Below are positions 9,095-20,126 of a stretch of DNA of 64,000 nucleotides, piece by piece. The notes beneath the pieces are model-generated. The model had not been told where the DNA came from. It searched no databases and was given only the letters and a program-made list of their open reading frames with translations. The stretch spans positions 186,001-250,000 of the forward strand of contig CAMDBB010000001.1 in assembly GCA_945889195.1 (NCBI GenBank), written 5' to 3'. This stretch comes from Bifidobacterium breve (lineage in GTDB: Bacteria; Actinomycetota; Actinomycetes; Nanopelagicales; Nanopelagicaceae). The position numbers and the translations under genes were made by a program. The stretch's first letter is position 1; the number at the start of each line of letters is the position of its first letter.

Positions 9095-9997
9095 CTAGGA
9101 GTTTATCTTTTCTAGGATGGTCTCGAGTCGAGGTTGATGTGTGGCTACCCATTGAATCCTTTGATCACGCGAAAACCAGGTTTCCTGGCGTCTGGCATAT
9201 TGGCGACTCGCTCTCTTCGTCTCTTCCTTCGCCTCATCTTCAGAGAGAGTTCCATCGCGCATCGCCAAAATTTGCGCATATCCCAGAGCTCGCTGCGCAG
9301 TCGTACCGCGACGAATTCCTTGTGTAATCAGCTCGTCGACTTCTGCGACAAATCCCTCTTGCCACATGCGATCCACGCGCAGATCAATACGATCACGCAG
9401 ATGCTCGCGATCCATCACCAAGCCAAATTGCAGGGCGTCAGGAAAGCGTGAACTATCTTCACGAGGCAAATTTGCAGTAAATGGTTTGCCGGTAATTTCA
9501 ATGACCTCAAGAGCTCTCACGATTCGACGGATATTGGCGCGATCTATTACTAGCGCTGCTGCTGGGTCTAACTCTTGTAAGCGTTCAAAGAGATAGTTGG
9601 CGCCAAATTCTTCTCCCAATTTTTCAAGGTTGGCCCGCACTTGTGGATCTGTCTCTGGAAAATTGAGATCATCGAGTATTGCCTTGATGTAAAGACCGGT
9701 ACCTCCCACGATGATGGCGTGAAGTCCTCTGCTATGAATCTCTGCAATCGCACTTCGGGCGTGCTCTTGGTACCAAGCGACCGTTGAATCTTCAGTGACA
9801 TCAAGTACATCGAGCAAATGGTGCGGAATATCGCGGCGCTCTGAAACCTTTAACTTTGCAGTTCCGATATCCATCCCGCGATAGAGCTGCATTGAATCAG
9901 CGTTGATGATCTCAGCGCCTATGCGCTCAGCAATATCAAGAGCAATATCGCTTTTTCCGGTTGCGGTGGCGCCGCAAATGACAATGACTTTACTCAT
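9095..9997 (-). CDS. miaA: tRNA dimethylallyltransferase
   Basis: 300 residues. Transfers a dimethylallyl group to N6 of A37 in tRNAs that read UNN codons. P-loop GATATGKSD at residues 9-17; the DxxQxY..DIGTAK motif at about 34-47; GGTGLYIKAI; and the C-terminal RQYARRQETWF helix. Immediately downstream of miaB (2-bp gap), whose product acts next on the same base, so the two form a functional pair. Confidence 0.97.
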   Translation of the reverse strand: MSKVIVICGATATGKSDIALDIAERIGAEIINADSMQLYRGMDIGTAKLKVSERRDIPHHLLDVLDVTEDSTVAWYQEHARSAIAEIHSRGLHAIIVGGTGLYIKAILDDLNFPETDPQVRANLEKLGEEFGANYLFERLQELDPAAALVIDRANIRRIVRALEVIEITGKPFTANLPREDSSRFPDALQFGLVMDREHLRDRIDLRVDRMWQEGFVAEVDELITQGIRRGTTAQRALGYAQILAMRDGTLSEDEAKEETKRASRQYARRQETWFSRDQRIQWVATHQPRLETILEKINS

Positions 9998-9999
9998 CC

Positions 10000-11421
10000 T
10001 TATGCGCGAACTTTTGGCATTCCCAAAGTAGTAGATGCAGGAGCAGTGCGCGCTTGGTGGGCATCGCCTCCACGTGTGCGTGTTACCGAGATGGCATCGG
10101 CGAGCAGGTAGTGAGCAGATGCTTCGGTAATCTTCACATCAACAATATCTCCTGGGCGAGCATCTGTATCTGCGCTGAAGTGAACTAAACGGAAATCTTC
10201 GGTCTTTCCTGTCATCCGAGATTGCGCTTCATCACGACGTCCCTCAACCTCTGAGACGAGCGCGCGATGAACGCTACCAATCGCTGATTGGTTAACCGCT
10301 AGCGAAATCTTCTGCTGGTGCTCATGTAAGCGCGTGTAGCGCTCCCCAACAATTTCCTCTGCCACTTGGTTAGGCATGGCACCTGCTGGAGTACCTGGGC
10401 GGATTGAATATTTGTAGGTATATGCAGCTGCAAACTTTGCTTGAGTTGTCAGATCGAGAGTGTCTTGGAAATCCTCTTCCGTCTCCCCCGGGAATCCAAC
10501 GATAATGTCTGTAGTAATCATCGCCTCTGGCATAGCAGCCCGCACTCGTTCAAGAATCCCTAGGTACTTATCGGTGCGATATGAACGTCGCATACTCTGC
10601 AGAATTGAATCTGATCCAGATTGAAGTGGCATATGCAGATGCGGCATGACATTGGCCGTCTGCGCCATCACCTCAATCACATCATCTGTGAAATCACGTG
10701 GATGCGGCGACATAAAGCGAACTCGCTCCAAGCCTTCGATCTTGCCCGCCTCGCGCAATAGATTGGCAAAGGCGCCTCTATCGCCGAACTCAACGCCGTA
10801 AGCATTGACGTTCTGGCCCAGGAGAGTAATTTCGATAACGCCTTGATCTACCAGCGCTCTCATCTCGGTCAAGATATCTGCAGGCTGGCGATCCTTTTCG
10901 ACTCCACGCAGAGTTGGGACGATACAGAAGGTGCAGGTGTTATTGCAGCCAACTGAGATAGAAACCCAGGAGGTAAATGCTGAAAATCTGCGCGCTGGCA
11001 GCGTGGATGGAAAATGCTCAAGAGATTCGAGAATCTCAATCTGAGCTTCTTCCTCGACACGAGCGCGCTCTAGAAGAACTGGCAATGAGCCCACATTATG
11101 GGTTCCAAAGACGACATCCACATATGGGGCTTTCTTTAGAATAATTGATTGATCCTTCTGTGCCAGGCATCCACCTACTGCAATCTGCATACCTGGATTC
11201 TTCTTCTTGATTGGCGCTAAGAAGCTTAAATTTCCGTAGAGCTTGTTATCTGCATTTTCACGAACAGCGCAGGTATTAAAGACAACGATATCTGCCTGAT
11301 TTCCTTCAACAACTGGGATGTAACCCGCTTCATCCAAGAGACCAGCGATTCTTTCAGAGTCGTGCACATTCATCTGGCACCCGTAGGTTTCCACAAGATA
11401 TGTGCGAGTCATAAGACTCAT
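10000..11421 (-). CDS. miaB: tRNA-2-methylthio-N6-dimethylallyladenosine synthase
   Basis: 473 residues. Radical-SAM methylthiotransferase acting on i6A37 made by MiaA. The N-terminal UPF0004 domain has Cys15, Cys51 and Cys85 for the auxiliary cluster; the radical-SAM triad CxxxCxxC lies at 159, 163 and 166; a TRAM domain follows at about 375-440. An ATG at codon 4 ([12 protein letters not shown]) is an equally good start. Distinguished from RimO (43 kb) by the ETYGCQMN opening. Confidence 0.96.
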   Translation of the reverse strand: MSLMTRTYLVETYGCQMNVHDSERIAGLLDEAGYIPVVEGNQADIVVFNTCAVRENADNKLYGNLSFLAPIKKKNPGMQIAVGGCLAQKDQSIILKKAPYVDVVFGTHNVGSLPVLLERARVEEEAQIEILESLEHFPSTLPARRFSAFTSWVSISVGCNNTCTFCIVPTLRGVEKDRQPADILTEMRALVDQGVIEITLLGQNVNAYGVEFGDRGAFANLLREAGKIEGLERVRFMSPHPRDFTDDVIEVMAQTANVMPHLHMPLQSGSDSILQSMRRSYRTDKYLGILERVRAAMPEAMITTDIIVGFPGETEEDFQDTLDLTTQAKFAAAYTYKYSIRPGTPAGAMPNQVAEEIVGERYTRLHEHQQKISLAVNQSAIGSVHRALVSEVEGRRDEAQSRMTGKTEDFRLVHFSADTDARPGDIVDVKITEASAHYLLADAISVTRTRGGDAHQARTAPASTTLGMPKVRA

Positions 11422-11433
11422 CTTATTTCAGGT

Positions 11434-12402
11434 CTAGTTGGTGATGCGAATTGGTGCGATGCCGCGAGCAATCTGACGCTCGAAATGGACTTCACGCTTG
11501 TCGTTAAAGACTGCAGCTGCCTTATAAGTCTCATCCATAAATGCTTTGAGTTCATCGCGGGCCTTAAGGCCATCGCCAGATAAATCATCTCTCTCATAAA
11601 CATTCCATGCTCGAAGCACAGGCGCAATCACATCATCGAGATGCTGCTGGAGATCATAAATTCCCGCTAAGGCGATCTGAACTGCCTTGCGACCGAATCC
11701 CGGCATATTTGCACCCGGCATATCGAAATTTGTCACTACATCGGTAATTGCGCGCATCGCCGCATTGGGCTCCATATCAAGAGCTGCAGAGAGTGTGTTG
11801 CGATAAAAGAGCATATGTAGATTTTCATCGAGTGCAACGCGCTGCATCATGCCTTCGGCAATTGGATCATCAGAAAGTTTTCCGGTATTGCGATGTGAAA
11901 TGCGCGTTGCCAATTCTTGGAATGAAACATAAGCAATCGTGTGCAACATATCGTTCTCATATGGCGTCTGATAGCCCAGAGACATGTGAGCCATACGTAG
12001 ATCTTCCAGTTGATATGGATCTACTCCGCGAGTTGCCATCAAATAGTCGCGGATAACAATGGCATGTCGCGCTTCTTCAGCGGTCCAGCGTTCAATCCAA
12101 TTTCCCCATGCGCCATCGCGGCCCATAGAGATAGCAATCTCTGTGTGATAGCTCGGTAAGTTATCTTCAGTAAGCAGATTGAGTACTAGAGAATCCTGTG
12201 CAACAGGCGTCAGGCGCGAATCTTTCGCCTCCCAAGCATCGCCATTAAGTGGTCCTGCGTAGTCACGGCCCTCAGACCACGGGACATACTCGTGGGGATA
12301 CCAGTTCTTCTGTACGGAGAGGTGGCGATCTAGTTCAACGGCGACTACCGGCTCAAGATCTCGAATCAGGCGTGACTGGATTTGTGCTGACTCTTCGCTC
12401 AT
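11434..12402 (-). CDS. Acyl-[acyl-carrier-protein] desaturase, soluble di-iron type
   Basis: 322 residues. Soluble ferritin-like desaturase that introduces a cis double bond into acyl-ACP (plant stearoyl-ACP / mycobacterial DesA family). Di-iron ligands are visible: Glu in TEDNLPSYH, EEARH, the Glu of FQELATR, and DENLH. The mycobacterial DesA relatives vary in activity, so the double-bond position is not predictable. It sits between miaB and trmD, an unexpected place for a lipid gene, 12 bp from miaB. Likely maintains membrane fluidity, an inference. Confidence 0.88.
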   Translation of the reverse strand: MSEESAQIQSRLIRDLEPVVAVELDRHLSVQKNWYPHEYVPWSEGRDYAGPLNGDAWEAKDSRLTPVAQDSLVLNLLTEDNLPSYHTEIAISMGRDGAWGNWIERWTAEEARHAIVIRDYLMATRGVDPYQLEDLRMAHMSLGYQTPYENDMLHTIAYVSFQELATRISHRNTGKLSDDPIAEGMMQRVALDENLHMLFYRNTLSAALDMEPNAAMRAITDVVTNFDMPGANMPGFGRKAVQIALAGIYDLQQHLDDVIAPVLRAWNVYERDDLSGDGLKARDELKAFMDETYKAAAVFNDKREVHFERQIARGIAPIRITN

Positions 12403-12440
12403 GCGCGCAACAGTACGGCAGTGACTTTGTTACTTACGAG

Positions 12441-13124
12441 TTAGAAATTATCTTTCGCACGTTTTTGAGCCTGTTCTGTGCGCCATTTCGCAATTTCAGC
12501 GTGATTACCGCTGAGCAAAATCTCGGGAACTGAGATTCCACGCCACTCTTGAGGTTTAGTGAAATTTGGATATTCGAGATATCCCTCACTGTTATGCGAC
12601 TCTTCAGCCAATGATTCTGGATTTCCAAGAACTCCTGGAATTAACCTTGTAATGGCTTCAATCATCACCATGGCGGCTACTTCGCCGCCACCAAGAACAT
12701 AATCACCGATAGATGCTTCATGCACTGTGATATTTCGTGCCTGGAATTCTGGTTGTGAGTAATACTGGCGAATGCGATCGTCGATTCCCTCATAGCGCCC
12801 ACATGCAAAGACCAATTGGCTAGCTGATGAGAAGCTGGCCGCAATTTTCTGGCTGAAACGCTTACCTGCGGGGGTCAAAATGATGATCTCTGCCCCATCT
12901 TCAATGATGGAATCGATAGCCTGCGCCCAAACTTCAGGAAGCATCACCATCCCCGCTCCGCCACCATAGGGAGTGTCATCTACGGTGTTGTGGTTATCGT
13001 TGGTGAAATCCCGCAAGTTATGAACTTTGATATCAACAATTCCTGAACTTTGCGCCTTACCTAAAAGCGAAAGGTTCAGTGGGGCTAAATACTCAGGAAA
13101 GATAGATACGACATCGATCTTCAC
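12441..13124 (-). CDS. trmD: tRNA (guanine-N1-)-methyltransferase
   Basis: 227 residues. Makes m1G37 in tRNAs for Leu, Pro and Arg and prevents +1 frameshifting. The SPOUT trefoil-knot region is visible: DDTPYGGGAGMVM, GRYEGIDDR and SIGDYVLGGGEVAAMV. The start overlaps the rimM stop by 4 bp. Belongs to the conserved rpsP-khpA-rimM-trmD order. Confidence 0.97.
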   Translation of the reverse strand: MKIDVVSIFPEYLAPLNLSLLGKAQSSGIVDIKVHNLRDFTNDNHNTVDDTPYGGGAGMVMLPEVWAQAIDSIIEDGAEIIILTPAGKRFSQKIAASFSSASQLVFACGRYEGIDDRIRQYYSQPEFQARNITVHEASIGDYVLGGGEVAAMVMIEAITRLIPGVLGNPESLAEESHNSEGYLEYPNFTKPQEWRGISVPEILLSGNHAEIAKWRTEQAQKRAKDNF

Positions 13125-13624
13125 TTTATCTCTCCTTCAATGACGGGTGGAATCACAGTCATGCGACGAGCCTTGATATCTACAATCGGAACCAGCTGGC
13201 GTACAAAAGGAATGAGCGTCTCGGCAGATTCTGACTTAATCACCAAGACATCTTGGCCGGGAAGATTAAGAACTTCCGTTACCTCTCCAAATTCATCGCC
13301 ATCGACTAGATACGCCTTACAGCCAATGAGTTGGAGAACGTGATAATCATCTTCATCAAGCCCTGGTGCATCGATATCAACATCTGCATAGAGAAGCTCA
13401 TTGCGCAGTCCCTCAATCGCGTTACGGTCTTCGACGCCGTCAAAAGAAAGCAAGAGAATTCCATTGTGTACGCGTGCAGAAGCCACGGTGAGATTCCCGT
13501 GGCTTTCTGTCTCTAGAACTGCGCCGATGGCAAAGCGATCTTCTGCTTCATCTGTTCGGACTTCGATAGTAGCTTCACCTAAAATTCCGTGAGCTTTACC
13601 GATGCGGCCCACGTTTAATTTCAT
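13121..13624 (-). CDS. rimM: 16S rRNA processing factor RimM
   Basis: 167 residues. Assembly factor for the 30S head that binds S19. The N-terminal RimM domain opens NVGRIGKAHGILGEA, and the PRC-barrel half ends with IPFVRQLVPIVD. Translationally coupled to trmD downstream through a 4-bp overlap, and 14 bp downstream of khpA. Confidence 0.95.
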   Translation of the reverse strand: MKLNVGRIGKAHGILGEATIEVRTDEAEDRFAIGAVLETESHGNLTVASARVHNGILLLSFDGVEDRNAIEGLRNELLYADVDIDAPGLDEDDYHVLQLIGCKAYLVDGDEFGEVTEVLNLPGQDVLVIKSESAETLIPFVRQLVPIVDIKARRMTVIPPVIEGEIK

Positions 13625-13638
13625 GGGTTGAAGAAAAG

Positions 13639-13878
13639 TTAGCGAACCTCGTCGGTATCGATGAGATCGACGCGGACGGTGCGACCTGCAAGTGCGCTTA
13701 CGACTGTGCGAAGCGCCTTTGCTGTGCGACCGTTACGACCGATTACCTTGCCGATATCCTCAGGATTGACGCGCACTTCGAGCGTGGTGCCACGACGGTG
13801 CGTCTTCTCCTTCACATTGACATCGTCAGGGTTATCAACGATTCCCTTTACGAGATGTTCGAGAGCTTCATCAATCAT
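13639..13878 (-). CDS. khpA: KH-domain RNA-binding protein KhpA
   Basis: 79 residues, a single KH domain with the GxxG loop GRNG inside VIGRNGRTAKAL (about residues 43-54). KhpA usually pairs with KhpB/Jag to bind many transcripts; in actinobacteria it lies in the rpsP-trmD operon, as here. The ATG overlaps the rpsP stop codon as TAATG, indicating re-initiation coupling. Confidence 0.93.
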   Translation of the reverse strand: MIDEALEHLVKGIVDNPDDVNVKEKTHRRGTTLEVRVNPEDIGKVIGRNGRTAKALRTVVSALAGRTVRVDLIDTDEVR

Positions 13879-14447
13879 TATGCGCTTGGACTTTCTTCAG
13901 TTACAGAACTTACTTCTGTAGTCTCGGCCTGAGCTGGAACCTCGGACTCAGTTGCAACCGCAGCTGGCTCGGACACTTCGGCAATTTGTTCTGTAACAGC
14001 AGGAGCTTCCGCGACTACAGGAGTTTCTACAGCAGGTGCTGCCTTAGCAGCCAACTTATCTTGCGCCTTCTTCTTCATAGTTGTCGCGCCTTCTGCAGGT
14101 TCTGCAGCAGCAGCTTTAACAGCTGCTTCGTAGGCAACGCTCTTATGTGGCTTAGGAGCTGCAACCTTGAGTGTGCCTTCTGTTCCTGGAAGACCCTTGT
14201 GCTTCTGCCAATCGCCAGTCACCTTAAGAAGAGCCTCTACAGCCTCTGAAGGTTGTGCGCCAACGCCGAGCCAGTACAGAGCGCGCTCTGAGTTAACTTC
14301 GATGATTGATGGTTCTTGCCCTGGGACGTAGCGACCAATCTCTTCGATTGAAAGTCCGTTACGAGCCTTGCGTGAATCTGTGACGACAATGCGGAAATAA
14401 GGTGTGCGAATTTTTCCCATGCGCATTAAACGAATTTTTGTAGACAA
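13878..14447 (-). CDS. rpsP: 30S ribosomal protein S16 with a long acidic/alanine-rich tail
   Basis: 189 residues. Residues 1-80 are ordinary S16 ([31 protein letters not shown]). About 80-110 further residues form a low-complexity Ala/Glu/Pro/Val extension, far longer than the 80-90 residues of E. coli S16. Extended S16 tails are known in actinobacteria. Start codon TTG, with AGGAG about ten bases upstream. First gene of the rpsP-khpA-rimM-trmD operon, preceded by 150 bp of non-coding sequence after ffh. Confidence 0.94.
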   Translation of the reverse strand: MSTKIRLMRMGKIRTPYFRIVVTDSRKARNGLSIEEIGRYVPGQEPSIIEVNSERALYWLGVGAQPSEAVEALLKVTGDWQKHKGLPGTEGTLKVAAPKPHKSVAYEAAVKAAAAEPAEGATTMKKKAQDKLAAKAAPAVETPVVAEAPAVTEQIAEVSEPAAVATESEVPAQAETTEVSSVTEESPSA

Positions 14448-14597
14448 AGAAGTAGTGCTCCTAAAAAAGTGTGTCGATCCGCAACTGCTACAGCGGGGTG
14501 CGTAGCGATGAGGTCCAACTGTGGATTGGGTTGTTACCGGGGTAGAGGGCCCTGTAACAGGTGGCTAATCTTGCCAGTTACGCTCCCAATCCGGAAA

Positions 14598-16040
14598 TCA
14601 GCCGTTCTCCAGCGCTCGTTTAGCGGGGTTTCCCGACTTCGACTTCTTCTTCTGAATCGGAGCCGCTTTCTTGGGAGCTGGCGGCAGCCCGGGCATACCA
14701 GGAGGAAGAGCCATACCTTGCGGCATCCCCCCACCATTTCGCATCTGCTTCATCATCTTCTGCGCCGCGGTGAATTTATCGGCGAGGGCATTTACCTCTG
14801 AAACTTTTCTACCGGAACCGAGCGCGATACGGGCACGGCGCGACCCATTGAGAACTTTAAGATCGCGACGTTCTAGTGGCGTCATTGATTGCACAATTGC
14901 TTTTGTTCTTGTTATCTCTGATTCATCAAAGTTATCAATCTGCTTCTTCATCGCTCCAGCTCCCGGAAGCATTCCTAGTAACTTGCCCATAGAGCCCATC
15001 TTCGACATCGCCTCAAGCTGCTCGAGGAAATCATCGAGCGTGAAATCTTCACCTGCTGCAAACTTGTCCTCTAACTTCTTTGCGGAGTCCCCATCAAAGG
15101 CCTTCTTGGCTTGTTCTGCCAAGGTAGCAACATCGCCCATTCCCAAAATTCGAGAGGCCATTCGCTCGGGATAGAAGATATCGAAGTCTGAAATCTTCTC
15201 GCCGGTGGATGCAAACATAATCGGCTTGCCGGTCAGGGATGCAATAGAAAGCGCTGCACCACCACGTGCATCACCATCAAGTTTTGTCAGAACTACACCA
15301 TCGAAACCAACGCCATCTTGGAAAGCTTTGGCAGTACGTACTGCATCTTGACCAATCATGGCATCCACAACGAAGAAAATCTCTTGCGGTGAGACGGCAT
15401 CACGGATAGCAATCGCCTCTTGCATCAACTCTTGATCAACGCCTAACCGTCCTGCAGTATCGACAATCACCATGCTGTGCAGCTTTGACTGCGCAAATTT
15501 AATTCCATCCTGAGCAACTCGCACAGGATTTCCGACGCCATTTCCAGGTTCGGGAGCAAAGACCGGCACTCCAACGGATTGCCCAACAACTTGCAATTGA
15601 TTGACTGCATTTGGTCGCTGTAAATCTGAGGCGATCAGAATTGGAGTTTCGCCTTGATCTTTATAGAACTTAGCTAGCTTCGCGGCAAGAGTTGTCTTAC
15701 CAGCGCCCTGCAGACCAGCCAACATAATGACTGTTGGTGGATTCTTTGCAAAGCGAATACGACGTGCTCCGCCACCGAGAATTTCGGTGAGCTCTTGGTT
15801 TACAACATCAAAGATTGCTTGTGCCTGGTTGCTACCTGCCTGCAAAGTTGCAAGCAAGGCCAACGATTTATCTCCTACTTTTTGCGTGAACTCTTCTACT
15901 ACTTCCAGCGCTACATCGGCATCCAGTAGGGCAGATCTGATATCAATAACCGCAGCATCGATATCTTTCTCTGAAATCTTGCCGCGAGAGCGGAGCGCAC
16001 CGAAGGCGCCAGCAAACTTACTGGAGAGTGACTCAAACAT
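14598..16040 (-). CDS. ffh: Signal recognition particle protein Ffh (SRP54)
   Basis: 480 residues. N domain, then G domain with GLQGAGKTTLAAKLA, DTAGRLGVD and TKLDGDARGGAAL, then the methionine-rich M domain that binds 4.5S RNA and signal peptides (MMKQMRNGGGMPQGM), and a basic tail. Pairs with FtsY (20.1 kb) for co-translational membrane targeting. The SRP RNA gene was not found in the adjacent spacer. Confidence 0.97.
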   Translation of the reverse strand: MFESLSSKFAGAFGALRSRGKISEKDIDAAVIDIRSALLDADVALEVVEEFTQKVGDKSLALLATLQAGSNQAQAIFDVVNQELTEILGGGARRIRFAKNPPTVIMLAGLQGAGKTTLAAKLAKFYKDQGETPILIASDLQRPNAVNQLQVVGQSVGVPVFAPEPGNGVGNPVRVAQDGIKFAQSKLHSMVIVDTAGRLGVDQELMQEAIAIRDAVSPQEIFFVVDAMIGQDAVRTAKAFQDGVGFDGVVLTKLDGDARGGAALSIASLTGKPIMFASTGEKISDFDIFYPERMASRILGMGDVATLAEQAKKAFDGDSAKKLEDKFAAGEDFTLDDFLEQLEAMSKMGSMGKLLGMLPGAGAMKKQIDNFDESEITRTKAIVQSMTPLERRDLKVLNGSRRARIALGSGRKVSEVNALADKFTAAQKMMKQMRNGGGMPQGMALPPGMPGLPPAPKKAAPIQKKKSKSGNPAKRALENG

Positions 16041-16052
16041 AAGAAGTGGAGT

Positions 16053-18338
16053 CTACTTCAGAGCCACGCGCAATCTCTCTGCTACTTCATGGGCCCGTTC
16101 CGGCGTGAGCGCTCCCCCATTAATCTCTGTGACATACAAGGTATCGATAGCTTCTGCGCCAAGTGTTGTCACGATGGCAGAGCGGATATCGATATTGCCC
16201 TTTGTGATTATGTCACCGATTCCAAAGAGGAGCGCTGGCCTATCGTGGCTGCGGACTTCAACGATGGTGGCATCAGTTGCTGCATCGAGAAACGTCTCTA
16301 CAACTGGCGCTGGCACTGGAATTGTCGGTAACTGCGCATATGCCTCAATGCGATCTGAGATTCTCTGCGCTAGCGAATCCTTGCTAGCAAGTGCATCAAC
16401 AAGTTCGCGATGCAGGATCTTCTCAGTAAGCGGCGGAGCATGTGGATCGGGAATTACTATCCACTCCATCACTGCCGATATCCCGTGTGACTTTGTTCGC
16501 GCCGAACGCACATCAAGTCGCAGGAGATTAAGAACGCCGGCCACAGTCGAAAGCAACCCTGGCTTATCACTGACCACAATTTCAATCGCGTAGAGATTTC
16601 CTCTATCGTCAATCGTTACAGCAAGCTCCCCTAGTTCGGCCTTGCTTCTCTGTTCGGGGCTCAGTTCTGGTTGTTGCGCAACGGTGTTATCAGTCAGCGC
16701 GTTTGTCACTCTGGCTACAAGGTCTGCAACGAGAGATGCTTTCCAATCAGTCCATGCCGCCCTACCAGTTGCTTCACCATCGGCGATGCTGAGGGCATGT
16801 AATAGCTCGAGCGTCTGCAGATCTGGAATGACTTCAAGAACTGATGCGATTGTTGCTGGGTCATCAAGATCTCGTCTTGTCGCTGTCGCCGATAGAAGTA
16901 AATGCTGCTTGACAAGAATCTTGATGATTGCGATATCTGACTCAGCGAAACCGATGCGCGCAGCAATCGGTTCGATAAGTCTTTCGCCGCGTTCGGAATG
17001 ATCTTCCTCGTTACCTTTACCAATGTCATGAAAGAGCGCGCTAAAGAGCAGTAGGTCAGGTCTATGCACCTGTCGCGTCAGTGCAGCAGCATGCACTGCC
17101 GTCTCGACCATATGCCTATCGACAGTGTGGCGATGTAAGACATTGCGCTGCGGCAGCGAGCGAACGCTCCTCCACTCAGGGATCCAATGGAAGATGATCT
17201 CTTCTTGATCCAACGCTTCAAAGATCTGCACCATGGCTGAGCCTGCGCCAATTAATGAGATGAGATTTTCACGCGCTTCACGTGGCCATGGGTCAGGGAG
17301 CGCACCTATGCCGCTACTTAAACTTTCGCCAAGGCGCGCTAGCGAATCCATGGAGATTGGTAGCCCCAGCTGCGCAGCAGAGGCGGCAGCGCGTAGTCCG
17401 ATAACAGGATCTAAAGCAAAATCGGCATCAAGGCTAACTACTACTTCGCGATTTGAAACGGCGATATCTCGAGAGAGCGTGGTCGAGCGAACTTTTCTGA
17501 GGAATCTGCCACCACCATCTCTTCCTTTATGAGCCAGGCGATACCAGGTGGCATCAAGAATGTAATCGACGGTACGGGCCGCTTGCGCGACATCGCTCAT
17601 TAAGAGATCTGCATCTTGATAACCCAAAAGCTCTGCAACTTTGTCTTGCTCTTGAAAGAACAATCTATCTTTATCACGCCCACTAACGATATGGAGCGCT
17701 TCACGAACGTTTGATAAGAGCGATTCGGCAACGCTAATCTTTTCAATAGGAACTGCAATCGCTTGAGAGCGTTCAATTGCGCGCAGCGCCGTAATATCTC
17801 GCAAACCTCCACGAGCTTCCTTCAAATCCGGCTCGAGCAGATAGGCCAGCTCGCCTGCTCTCTGATGGCGTTCCAGGAGCGATTCCTGCAACTGCGGCAA
17901 GCGAACCTTGGAATTTTTGCGCCACGACTCTAAAGAATCTAGCTGAACAGCAGCAACTAAATCAGCGCCACCGCACACTAGCCGTATATCAAGAAGGCCA
18001 AGTGCGACCTTTAAATCTGAATCAGCAGCTTCTCGCATCTCAGAGCGAGTGCGAACTGAGTGATCGACCTTGATTGCGCGCCCTGAAATTTTCTCATCCC
18101 ACAGTGGATAGAGGATTTTATTGACGATCTCTGATAACTCCTGTGGTCGATAAGAGCCAGAGTGAATGATGACAATATCTAAATCTGAACCTGGAGAGAG
18201 TTCGCCGCGGCCGAAACCTCCGACCGCGGCGATTGCTACCTCGAGTGGATGAGCGCCACTTTTTTCGAATAGAGATGCCAGAAGTCGATCGCCCTCATTT
18301 GATCGAGCTCGTCTCTCTCTAGTTCCCACAGCGCTCAT
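16053..18338 (-). CDS. glnD: PII uridylyltransferase/uridylyl-removing enzyme GlnD
   Basis: 761 residues, somewhat shorter than E. coli GlnD (about 890). The nucleotidyltransferase domain is marked by GGFGRGELSPGSDLD near residues 40-54, the HD phosphohydrolase domain by FSALFHDIGKG near 430, and two ACT domains occupy the last 190 residues. In Streptomyces and Corynebacterium the homologue adenylylates rather than uridylylates PII, so the nucleotide used is uncertain. Third gene of amtB-glnB-glnD. Confidence 0.95.
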   Translation of the reverse strand: MSAVGTRERRARSNEGDRLLASLFEKSGAHPLEVAIAAVGGFGRGELSPGSDLDIVIIHSGSYRPQELSEIVNKILYPLWDEKISGRAIKVDHSVRTRSEMREAADSDLKVALGLLDIRLVCGGADLVAAVQLDSLESWRKNSKVRLPQLQESLLERHQRAGELAYLLEPDLKEARGGLRDITALRAIERSQAIAVPIEKISVAESLLSNVREALHIVSGRDKDRLFFQEQDKVAELLGYQDADLLMSDVAQAARTVDYILDATWYRLAHKGRDGGGRFLRKVRSTTLSRDIAVSNREVVVSLDADFALDPVIGLRAAASAAQLGLPISMDSLARLGESLSSGIGALPDPWPREARENLISLIGAGSAMVQIFEALDQEEIIFHWIPEWRSVRSLPQRNVLHRHTVDRHMVETAVHAAALTRQVHRPDLLLFSALFHDIGKGNEEDHSERGERLIEPIAARIGFAESDIAIIKILVKQHLLLSATATRRDLDDPATIASVLEVIPDLQTLELLHALSIADGEATGRAAWTDWKASLVADLVARVTNALTDNTVAQQPELSPEQRSKAELGELAVTIDDRGNLYAIEIVVSDKPGLLSTVAGVLNLLRLDVRSARTKSHGISAVMEWIVIPDPHAPPLTEKILHRELVDALASKDSLAQRISDRIEAYAQLPTIPVPAPVVETFLDAATDATIVEVRSHDRPALLFGIGDIITKGNIDIRSAIVTTLGAEAIDTLYVTEINGGALTPERAHEVAERLRVALK

Positions 18339-18348
18339 CCTATTTTCT

Positions 18349-20015
<1,667 letters not shown>

Positions 20016-20043
20016 TGAGATGGGGTAAAGGTGCCGTTATGGG

Positions 20044-20112
20044 GTTACAAGCAGTGACGCGGCAGGTTAAGAAGTGGTCACAAAAGGGCGAGCTTTGTTA
20101 CAAGTGAGTTAC
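20044..20112 (-). promoter_or_regulatory. Cluster of GlnR-like boxes in the amtB promoter
   Basis: Read toward amtB, three half-site pairs occur in 69 bp: GTAAC-n6-GTAAC (20097-20112), GTGAC-n6-TTAAC (20066-20081) and GTCAC-n5-GTAAC (20044-20058). The actinobacterial GlnR consensus is gTnAC-n6-GaAAC. The first two pairs keep the spacing; the third is one base short. Their position just upstream of amtB-glnB-glnD makes nitrogen control by a GlnR-type regulator likely. No glnR gene is in the window. Confidence 0.6.
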
Positions 20113-20126
20113 GGCTAGCTCTACTG

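Noticed and set aside
14531-14561. Hairpin GTTAC...GTAAC between ffh and rpsP
   Set aside because: Only a 5-bp stem plus three pairs with mismatches and no U-tract; the 150-bp spacer holds no clear terminator, SRP RNA or other feature I can support.
15727-16593. 288-codon plus-strand open frame
   Set aside because: Antisense to the 5' end of ffh and the 3' end of glnD, both clear genes; the translation is Ser/Arg-rich without domain features, a codon-bias shadow.
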